A DNA stretch of 64,000 bases from Sphingobacterium endophyticum (GTDB lineage Bacteria > Bacteroidota > Bacteroidia > Sphingobacteriales > Sphingobacteriaceae): contig NZ_SMMI01000011.1 in the NCBI RefSeq assembly GCF_009733535.1, forward strand, positions 62,001 through 126,000, read 5' to 3'. The notes beneath the pieces were generated by a model. That model was not told the origin of the DNA. It did no database searches and saw nothing but the letters and a program-made list of their open reading frames with translations. Positions 35,195 to 42,872 of the stretch are shown here, one piece after another. How positions within the stretch are numbered: position 1 is the first letter of the stretch; each line of letters starts with the position of its first letter. Made by a program: the position numbers and the translations under genes.

Positions 35195-36217
35195 TTAAAA
35201 CCAATTGCTATATGCAAATACGCCGGCAGTTCCGCCGGTATGAATAAATAATATAGGTTTGCCTTTTGGGAATTTTCCTTTTTTGATATCATGTACAAGG
35301 CCGGTAAATGCTTTTCCGGTATATACAGGGTCAAGGATAATACCCTCAGTTTTAGCCAGGTGTTTTATCGTTTTCAAAGTTTCTTCATTAGGTATGCCAT
35401 AAGCTTCCCCAACATATTCATTACTTAACAAATAGTCATTTAGACTAGCAAATTGATTTTTCAAATGAAAAATATCCAATATTTGATTTGTAATGTCATG
35501 AGTTTCTCTAAGAAGAGGTTCTCTTTCATGCTGTACATTATATGCATGAATAAACATTTTCTTTTCCATAATCAGATAGCCTGCAACCAATCCTGCATGG
35601 GTACCGCCAGAACCACTCGCAAGTGCGATATGTTGAAAATCCAATCCCAATTCAGAAGCTTGGTTTTCTATTTGATAGGCAGCCCTTGCATACCCCAATC
35701 CACCAATGGTATTTGACCCTCCTACTGGAATGATGTAGACGGTCTCTCCTTCCGAAGCATAGTGTTTTGCTAAATTAGATATAAAGGTTGATGCAGTTCC
35801 ATCATTAGGGATTTCATGTATATTGGCATCCACTATATTATCAAGGACAAGATTTCCATTTAGTTGATAACTTTCAGTATCCAATGGAACAGAATTCTTA
35901 AGAACAAGGTCCACTTCAAACCCCATCATTTTTGCAGTAATTGCCGTTAAGCGGGCATGGTTGGATTGTCTTGCCCCTACTGTTATGATCCGGTTTGCCC
36001 TTTGGGATTTGGCTTCAGCTAATAAAAATTCCAATTTTCTTAATTTATTTCCACCTGTCCCCAATTCGGAAAGGTCATCCCTTTTTATAAAAATTTCTGT
36101 ATCTAATTCTTTACTCAAATGTCTGAGGTGCACTAAAGGAGTCTCCTGATTCATTAGGGAAATACGATTGTAACCATTTTTAATTAAAAGTGCATCGAAG
36201 GTTTGAATATCTTTCAT
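35195..36217 (-). CDS. D-cysteine desulfhydrase / ACC deaminase family enzyme
   Basis: A 340-residue fold-type II PLP enzyme. The Schiff-base Lys lies in GTGGNKLRKLEFLLAEA near residue 56, followed by VGARQSNHARLTAI, VPVGGSNTIGGLGYARA (phosphate-binding loop) and LFIHTGGTAGVFAY. Family members release H2S, pyruvate and ammonia from D-cysteine or deaminate 1-aminocyclopropane-carboxylate. D-cysteine is the more common role outside plant-associated bacteria. It lies 34 bases upstream of the isomerase-like gene, same strand. Confidence 0.85.
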   Translation of the reverse strand: MKDIQTFDALLIKNGYNRISLMNQETPLVHLRHLSKELDTEIFIKRDDLSELGTGGNKLRKLEFLLAEAKSQRANRIITVGARQSNHARLTAITAKMMGFEVDLVLKNSVPLDTESYQLNGNLVLDNIVDANIHEIPNDGTASTFISNLAKHYASEGETVYIIPVGGSNTIGGLGYARAAYQIENQASELGLDFQHIALASGSGGTHAGLVAGYLIMEKKMFIHAYNVQHEREPLLRETHDITNQILDIFHLKNQFASLNDYLLSNEYVGEAYGIPNEETLKTIKHLAKTEGIILDPVYTGKAFTGLVHDIKKGKFPKGKPILFIHTGGTAGVFAYSNWF

Positions 36218-36278
36218 AAAATAAAATTAGGAAATTAATAGTAGGAATTAAAAAGCTAAAATATTGGCATTTTTATGA

Positions 36279-36286
36279 TATTTTTG
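36279..36286 (+). promoter_or_regulatory. Possible -7 box of gdhA
   Basis: TATTTTTG matches TAnnTTTG and lies 38 bases before the gdhA ATG. A -33 element at the usual distance is not evident. Confidence 0.3.
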
Positions 36287-36324
36287 GTAATATTGCGGTG
36301 AATCATATAATTATTTATCAATAA

Positions 36325-37659
<1,335 letters not shown>

Positions 37660-37682
37660 AATAGTAATAATTTATATTTTTG

Positions 37683-37714
37683 AAGTTCTGGTCTTAATTG
37701 ACCAGAACTTTTTT
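37683..37714 (+). terminator. Terminator of gdhA
   Basis: An 11-bp stem AAGTTCTGGTC / GACCAGAACTT with loop TTAATT, followed by TTTT. It is 24 bases past the stop. Confidence 0.88.
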
Positions 37715-37733
37715 ATTTATTAACTGACATATT

Positions 37734-37979
37734 ATGCGTGTTTTAGCAGAACTTCCACATCCAGATTGTAAGATTACAATCTTTGGCATGAATCAAAAAT
37801 TCATTATTAAGTTTGAACAAGGAACTTTAGAGCAATCTTATAAAATTGCGGAAGTAGATGTAGTTGGAGGAGTTAATGGAGTCTTCGAAATGCTTGATGA
37901 AGAATTTTTAAAAAAGGTTTTGGACCTATTTTCTCAAATGAGATCAGCAATTATTGAAACTTACAACAAGTATCAATAA
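37734..37979 (+). CDS. Small conserved hypothetical protein
   Basis: An 81-residue soluble protein (MRVLAELPHPDCKITIFGMN...) with two or three beta strands and a C-terminal helix (DEEFLKKVLDLFSQMRSAII). No family is recognised. It lies 19 bases past the gdhA terminator and carries its own strong terminator, so it is probably an independent real gene. Confidence 0.65.
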   Translation: MRVLAELPHPDCKITIFGMNQKFIIKFEQGTLEQSYKIAEVDVVGGVNGVFEMLDEEFLKKVLDLFSQMRSAIIETYNKYQ

Positions 37980-38031
37980 TAGATTGAATTAAAATACATA
38001 AATACTTCATTTTTAATTTATTATAAAACAC

Positions 38032-38074
38032 AAAAGGCTCAAACAAAATAAAATTTTGTTTGAGCCTTTTTTTT
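38032..38074. terminator. Bidirectional terminator between the 81-residue gene and cobB
   Basis: A perfect 18-bp stem, 38032-38049 and 38053-38070 (core AGGCTCAAACAAAA / TTTTGTTTGAGCCT), followed by T residues. Convergent genes lie on both sides. Confidence 0.88.
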
Positions 38075-38166
38075 ATTCATTCAGTTTAATCATTTTATAA
38101 AATATATGTTTATATAAACATCATAATTATCTGATTTACAATACACATATTGTTATGTACAAAATT

Positions 38167-38850
38167 TTATTTGGCAATAAGCTTCGCCAAATAATCCACG
38201 CCTACACTTGCTTTTTCGGAAATTTTTACGACTACCGGTGGCACATGATATTGTTCAGCATTCGGATCAATTAAAATTAATTTACAATCAGGTTTAGTTT
38301 CATATATAAGATTAGCCGCAGGATAAACTTGCAATGAAGTTCCAATAGTCACAAAGACATCAGCAGACTTGGCCAACTTGTATGCTTCATTCATCATAGG
38401 TACTGGTTCACCAAACCAAACAACATGAGGTCTAAGCTGTGAGCCCAATTCACAATTATCTCCCATATCAATCTTATCGCCCTCAATATCATAAATAAGA
38501 TTTGGGTCAATTGAGGATTGAGATTTTCTGATTTGGCCATGTAGATGGATCACATTTTTACTCCCTGCACGCTCATGAAGGTCATCAATGTTTTGGGTTA
38601 TAATGTGTACATCGAAATCTTTCTCTAACTCCGCTAATTTGTGATGTGCTTTATTAGGATTTGCAGCAAGGCAATCTGTACGCCTCTTGTTATAAAAACT
38701 TTGCACCAATTCAGGATTACGGCTCCATGTTTCGGGGGTTGCTACGTCTTCGATGCGATGACCTTCCCATAAACCGTCAGAACCTCTGAATGTGGGCAAC
38801 CCACTTTCAACAGAAATTCCAGCGCCGGTGAATACAACAATTCTTTTCAT
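38167..38850 (-). CDS. cobB: NAD-dependent protein deacylase, Sir2 class III type
   Basis: Removes acyl groups from lysines using NAD. The motifs are VFTGAGISVESGLPTFR, VQSFYNKRR (the Tyr and Arg typical of desuccinylases), ITQNIDDLHERAG, HLHGQIR and RPHVVWFGEPVP. The four zinc-binding Cys of E. coli CobB are absent, with only one Cys in the region (NCELGSQLRPH). I start it at 38850 (MKRIVVFTGAG), giving 227 residues. The longer frame to 38880 would begin inside a terminator stem. Confidence 0.9.
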   Translation of the reverse strand: MKRIVVFTGAGISVESGLPTFRGSDGLWEGHRIEDVATPETWSRNPELVQSFYNKRRTDCLAANPNKAHHKLAELEKDFDVHIITQNIDDLHERAGSKNVIHLHGQIRKSQSSIDPNLIYDIEGDKIDMGDNCELGSQLRPHVVWFGEPVPMMNEAYKLAKSADVFVTIGTSLQVYPAANLIYETKPDCKLILIDPNAEQYHVPPVVVKISEKASVGVDYLAKLIAK

Positions 38851-38862
38851 AAAATATTGATT

Positions 38863-38897
38863 AAAAAAAATCGGCTTCATTAATAATGAAACCGATT
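38863..38897 (-). terminator. Terminator of the DUF2892 gene
   Basis: Stem AATCGGCTTCAT (38869-38880) and ATGAAACCGATT (38886-38897) with one mismatch, followed on the minus strand by a T-run. It separates the DUF2892 gene from cobB. Confidence 0.75.
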
Positions 38898-38916
38898 ATA
38901 AATATAAGAGTGAATA

Positions 38917-39210
38917 TTATTTTACGAAATACCTGTGTTCTATAACTGTGGCCTCAGGCTGTTTTCCTTCAATAGCCTCTTTAATAGGGCAACTTCCAGT
39001 CACTCCTCTAAAGATTAAAGCACCTCCTAAAGTAATTCCAGAAAATGCTGTTATTGGGTTTTTAAATAATTTTTTAGCCCCCATACCCAGTATAAAACCA
39101 CCGGCAATTACAGATAATATTCGTTCTGATGTTCCTACGTTTCCATACTCGCAAGATTCATCTAGTTTTTCCTTTACTTTGTCGATTGCAAAATTTAAAA
39201 TACCGCTCAT
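38917..39210 (-). CDS. DUF2892 membrane protein
   Basis: A 97-residue protein with a short amphipathic N-terminus and two hydrophobic segments (residues about 30-50 and 55-70). The sequence NVGTSERILSVIAGGFIL, LFKNPITAFSGITLGGAL and FRGVTGSCPI matches DUF2892, the membrane part of E. coli YgaP. No rhodanese domain is attached. It is probably inner-membrane; its role is unknown. Confidence 0.8.
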   Translation of the reverse strand: MSGILNFAIDKVKEKLDESCEYGNVGTSERILSVIAGGFILGMGAKKLFKNPITAFSGITLGGALIFRGVTGSCPIKEAIEGKQPEATVIEHRYFVK

Positions 39211-39328
39211 AATTTTCGAAATTTAATCCTTTACAATATAACGATTGAAAATATAAAATGTTTCCAGTTGGGTATAAATTTTGTGTTTAGACTAAGATAT
39301 TTTGTAATTTCATTTAGAAAAGAAAAAC

Positions 39329-40171
39329 ATGCGGGTAAAAAAATATTCTGGAGAGTTGGTTCCATTTGATGAAACAGCGTTACGTCGTTCCTTAACTAGA
39401 TCTGGAGCAAATGAAAATGAGGTTAATATGGTCTATGATACGATTAAAGGAAAAGTTTATGACGGAATATCAACGAAAGAGCTATATGAAATGGCATTTA
39501 ATGCATTACGAGGAAAGAAAAACTCTTATGCAGCAAGATATAGTTTAAAAAAGGCACTTCGAGAATTGGGTCCTGAAGGTTTTTATTTTGAAAAATGGAT
39601 TGCAAGACTATTTCAAGAAGATGGATATGAAGCAGTAACTGGTCAGACTGTTCAGGGACATTCAGTAAGTCATGAAATCGATGTAGTTGCAGTAAAGGGC
39701 GATGAAATGCTAGCGATTGAATGTAAGTTTCGAAATGATGCAGATGCGAAAGTTTCCGTAACAACGCCTATGTATTTTAAATCCCGAAAAGAAGATATTA
39801 CAGGGATCTCTTATCACTTTTTTAATCAGGACAGGCAGTTTACTGATGGTTGGCTAGTTACCAATGCTTATTTAACTACAGATTCCATCGCATTTGGTGA
39901 ATATTACGGGATGAATCTTTTATCATGGGATTATCCAAAATCAAGTTGTTTAAAATCAAGAGTTGATAGTAATGCTGAGTATCCTGTTACCTGCTTAACC
40001 AACCTAACAGAGCAGGATAAAGCCATGCTTCTTAAAAATCAAATTATTCTAGTGAAAGACCTTGTTAAATCACCGCAAGTCCTTGATAGAATCCAAATAC
40101 CTAAAGATAAACAGAAAGTTTTACTGAACGAAGCTAGTGAATTAATTAACAGCCCTTTAGAACATGAGTAA
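39329..40171 (+). CDS. ATP-cone domain fused to a restriction-endonuclease-like nuclease
   Basis: A 280-residue protein. Residues 1-90 match the ATP-cone, the nucleotide-binding regulatory domain of ribonucleotide reductase and NrdR (VKKYSGELVPFDETALRRSL, SYAARYSLKKALRELGP). Residues about 85-180 look like a PD-(D/E)xK nuclease of the Mrr type: FEKWIARLFQEDGYEA with Glu 88, HEIDVVA with Asp 118, and AIECKFRN with Glu 131 and Lys 133. The C-terminal 60 residues are helical. It overlaps the LOG-family gene by 8 bases, so the two are translated together. Function is unknown. Confidence 0.82.
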   Translation: MRVKKYSGELVPFDETALRRSLTRSGANENEVNMVYDTIKGKVYDGISTKELYEMAFNALRGKKNSYAARYSLKKALRELGPEGFYFEKWIARLFQEDGYEAVTGQTVQGHSVSHEIDVVAVKGDEMLAIECKFRNDADAKVSVTTPMYFKSRKEDITGISYHFFNQDRQFTDGWLVTNAYLTTDSIAFGEYYGMNLLSWDYPKSSCLKSRVDSNAEYPVTCLTNLTEQDKAMLLKNQIILVKDLVKSPQVLDRIQIPKDKQKVLLNEASELINSPLEHE

Positions 40172-40898
40172 TAAATTTGTACGAGAAGAAATCAGTTTTC
40201 TAAAAGGAGCTCGAGGTCGCTGGAATGAGCTAAAATATGCTATTGGGGTTATATTCCAATTTATGAAAGGTTTCAGGACCCTACATTTTGTGGGACCCTG
40301 TGTCACAGTTTTTGGTTCTGCCCGGTTTGGAGAGGATCATCCATATTACATAAAAGCGAGGGAAATTTCTGCAAGATTAGCAGAAATGGGATTTACCATT
40401 ATGACCGGTGGTGGACCGGGAATTATGGAAGCTGCTAATAGAGGGGCCAAAGATGTCAATGGCTATTCCGTTGGTTGCAATATTGTATTGCCTCATGAAC
40501 AAAAGCATAATCCATACATGGATAAATTTGTGAATATTGACTATTTCTTTGTCCGGAAGGAATTATTAAGAAAATATTCTTTTGCTTTCGTAATTATGCC
40601 GGGCGGATTTGGCACTTTAGATGAATTTTTTGAAACACTAACGCTCATTCAAACAAAGAAAATATCACAGTTTCCTATCGTTATTATGGGAATGGAATAT
40701 CATAAAAATATTCATGAACATGTGGATTTAATGATCTCTGAAGGAACAATCAGCCCTGAAGATCAAGATCTATTGTTATTTACAGATAATATTGATGAAG
40801 CAGCGACTCATATCGCTAAATACGCTGACACTAATAAAATTATTAAACTTCAAGAGCCTAAACCAAGTTGGATACTTGGAGAGAAAAAGGCGATTTAG
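40164..40898 (+). CDS. LOG family nucleotide phosphoribohydrolase (TIGR00730-like)
   Basis: A 244-residue protein of the LOG (LONELY GUY) group, whose members release a base from a nucleoside 5'-monophosphate. The two hallmarks are MTGGGPGIMEAANRGA and IMPGGFGTLDEFFETLTLIQ. The start ATG lies inside the end of the ATP-cone nuclease gene, with an 8-base overlap. A heptad-repeat tract begins at its stop codon. In bacteria such proteins are often misnamed lysine decarboxylase; that name is not supported. Confidence 0.88.
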   Translation: MSNKFVREEISFLKGARGRWNELKYAIGVIFQFMKGFRTLHFVGPCVTVFGSARFGEDHPYYIKAREISARLAEMGFTIMTGGGPGIMEAANRGAKDVNGYSVGCNIVLPHEQKHNPYMDKFVNIDYFFVRKELLRKYSFAFVIMPGGFGTLDEFFETLTLIQTKKISQFPIVIMGMEYHKNIHEHVDLMISEGTISPEDQDLLLFTDNIDEAATHIAKYADTNKIIKLQEPKPSWILGEKKAI

Positions 40899-40973
40899 TA
40901 TTTAGTAGTTAGTAGTTAGACAAAAGACAAAAGACAAAAGACATAAGACATAAGAGCCTGGATAGTTGGACAT
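40894..40973 (+). repeat. Post-stop heptad repeat, copy C
   Basis: A strictly 7-base periodic tract starts at the stop codon: TTTAGTA twice, GTTAGTA, GTTAGAC (40915), AAAAGAC three times, ATAAGAC, ATAAGAG, CCTGGAT, then AGTTGGACAT. From GTTAGAC on it lines up with the copy after kdsA at 7923-7974, including the unrelated-looking tail GATAGTTG. The remaining bases to 41097 hold nothing I can name. Confidence 0.85.
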
Positions 40974-41097
40974 AGATAATTGGGTGAGAATATTGTTTAA
41001 TTATAGTAGTTGTATATTAGGCTGTTAGGTTTGTTTGGATGAAGGATGGATTTATATATTTGTTTGTGCTCTGTTACTGGTTATGATATTATGGAAT

Positions 41098-41970
41098 TTA
41101 ATTCGGTTTCTTGAAATAATAGGGATCATTATAGTTTTTGTTTTTTTGAATATAGGCTATTCCAGCTTTCATATCTATTATCCAATTGAACCGATGGATT
41201 AGATCGGCTCCGATGTAACTGTTTGCTTGGTTTTTTATTTCTCCTGTAAAAATGTTTACTGGTACATGCTCAAACATAAACTGATCAATTTCAATTTTTG
41301 GCATCAGGGATATTAAATTGTTGATCTTTTGACCAGCTGAATTTGACATTGTGGTTTTGTTCAGAACTTTTAAGGTGTTTTCCAAGTTGTGCTGATCTGC
41401 AAAATTATTGCTATATAATAAAGCTCCAGAGAAGCCTGACTGCAATAGGAAGTCGGAAGGTATGGTTTGATTTCCTAATATGGTTTTAATGCTGATAAAT
41501 AATTGGCCCCTTTTAATGGATAATGGTATTTGAATAAAGTCGGAAGTTGTAGGCAGCTTATCAAATAATTCAAATTGTGATTGGTCGTAATTTATTTTAA
41601 ATATTTTGCCTTTCATAAGTTGGATACCAATCTTTCCGTCGGATTCATATCCAGAAAATTCATTATTCCAAATCCATATACTGTCTATTGTAGTATTTGC
41701 CACCTGAATCCTATTAACCTTTGAAAGTCCTTCAGCAAATTCCGTTGTGTCAAATTGAACAGAATTTACTTTATTGATCCGGACAGGAGAAAGTGAAGCT
41801 TCATTCATCGCGATCTGGAACATTAAATTGGCACTGTCCTTTTCGTTAATTAATGCTTTTACAATGATGTTGTAATGATTATTCAACTTGAAAGGAATAA
41901 TTTCCTGAGCATTTAACGCCGAAACATATAAAACTATATTTAGGATTAATGAAATGGTTATTCTAAGCAT
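41098..41970 (-). CDS. Retropepsin-like protein with a substituted catalytic Asp, secreted
   Basis: A 290-residue exported protein with a signal peptide ending near LNAQ (residue 21). Two similar halves suggest a tandem aspartyl-protease fold. The segment FLLQSGFSGALLYSN is the retropepsin motif LLDTGFSGxL with Gln in place of the catalytic Asp. YIGADLIHRFNWIIDMKAGIAYIQ is the usual C-terminal flap motif. It is therefore likely a non-catalytic relative. It lies 10 bases after ispE on the same strand. Confidence 0.7.
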   Translation of the reverse strand: MLRITISLILNIVLYVSALNAQEIIPFKLNNHYNIIVKALINEKDSANLMFQIAMNEASLSPVRINKVNSVQFDTTEFAEGLSKVNRIQVANTTIDSIWIWNNEFSGYESDGKIGIQLMKGKIFKINYDQSQFELFDKLPTTSDFIQIPLSIKRGQLFISIKTILGNQTIPSDFLLQSGFSGALLYSNNFADQHNLENTLKVLNKTTMSNSAGQKINNLISLMPKIEIDQFMFEHVPVNIFTGEIKNQANSYIGADLIHRFNWIIDMKAGIAYIQKNKNYNDPYYFKKPN

Positions 41971-41980
41971 GATAAATTTT

Positions 41981-42793
41981 CTACAATTCTACTGGGAAGT
42001 AAACTTTTCCGTATTTATTTAAATCTTCTATTTCTGGTTTTTTTTCGAAGATTCCGAAAACAGAAGATCCTGAACCGCTCATTGAAGCGTAAATAGCTCC
42101 TTTTTCATAAAGTTTAGCTTTAATATCAGCAATTAGTGGATATTTTTCAAACAAGGAGATTTCAAAATCATTTTTAATATGATATTTCCAATCTTGGATG
42201 GGTAATTTAATTGCTTCACGTAAATCAATTTTCGGAATCATAGGACTGACATTGGAATAAGCTTCAGCAGTAGAAATGTGAATTTCCGGTTTAATAATAA
42301 TGATTATATAATCTTCTAAGTTTACCTGAATATCGGTAAGTTCAGTTCCGGTCCCTTGAGCGTACATGGGTTTATTGTCTATAAAAAAAGGGCAATCTGC
42401 GCCTAATTTTGCCGCATAATCTTTAAGTTGATCATTATTTATACCAAGCTGAAAGAAGTTATTGAGCAGCTGCAATGTAGCGCTTGCATCAGAAGATCCA
42501 CCACCAAGTCCTGCTCCAATCGGAATATTTTTCAATAAATGAATAGATACAGGTTTAATTGGATGGTCTTTTTCCAATATTTTAAAAGCTTTTATACATA
42601 AATTTTGATGATCAGCAGATAGATCTGAGTTACTGATCCTCATCTCCAATGTATCATGAGGTGTAATTTCTACCACGTCATAGAGCTTTACTGGATAAAA
42701 GATTGTTTCCAGGTCATGATACCCATCTGGTCTTTTCCTTCGGATATGTAATCCGAGGTTAATTTTTGCGTTTGCAAATTTCAGCATATACAA
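41981..42793 (-). CDS. ispE: 4-diphosphocytidyl-2-C-methyl-D-erythritol kinase
   Basis: ATP-dependent GHMP kinase of the non-mevalonate isoprenoid pathway. The 270 residues start with FANAKINLGLHIRRKRPDGY, carry the ATP loop PIGAGLGGGSSDASATL near residue 90, then CPFFIDNKPMYAQGTG and ASMSGSGSSVFGIF. These are clean family motifs and the length fits. It heads a two-gene unit with the retropepsin-like gene. The first residues MYML could be trimmed to the second Met. Confidence 0.94.
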   Translation of the reverse strand: MYMLKFANAKINLGLHIRRKRPDGYHDLETIFYPVKLYDVVEITPHDTLEMRISNSDLSADHQNLCIKAFKILEKDHPIKPVSIHLLKNIPIGAGLGGGSSDASATLQLLNNFFQLGINNDQLKDYAAKLGADCPFFIDNKPMYAQGTGTELTDIQVNLEDYIIIIIKPEIHISTAEAYSNVSPMIPKIDLREAIKLPIQDWKYHIKNDFEISLFEKYPLIADIKAKLYEKGAIYASMSGSGSSVFGIFEKKPEIEDLNKYGKVYFPVEL

Positions 42794-42851
42794 ATTAAAT
42801 GATTTTCCATTAAGTAGCCAATGACTATTTAAGGTTCCTCAATCCTTTTAT

Positions 42852-42859
42852 TATATTTG
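42852..42859 (+). promoter_or_regulatory. Possible -7 box of the propeller-type regulator gene
   Basis: TATATTTG matches TAnnTTTG and lies 13 bases before the ATG, which would give a very short leader. A matching -33 element is not clear. Confidence 0.3.
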
Positions 42860-42872
42860 ACGAAGGAAGATT

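Noticed and set aside
35161..35334. N-terminal extension of the TIM-barrel gene
   Set aside because: The extension overlaps the D-cysteine desulfhydrase gene and lacks family similarity. The ATG at 35160 starts a normal export signal.
38851..38880. Longer cobB start
   Set aside because: It would begin inside the terminator stem of the DUF2892 gene and adds residues not seen in sirtuins.
40164..40898. Lysine decarboxylase
   Set aside because: The GGGPGIMEAA and PGGFGTLDE motifs belong to LOG nucleotide phosphoribohydrolases; the older lysine decarboxylase label for this family is not supported.
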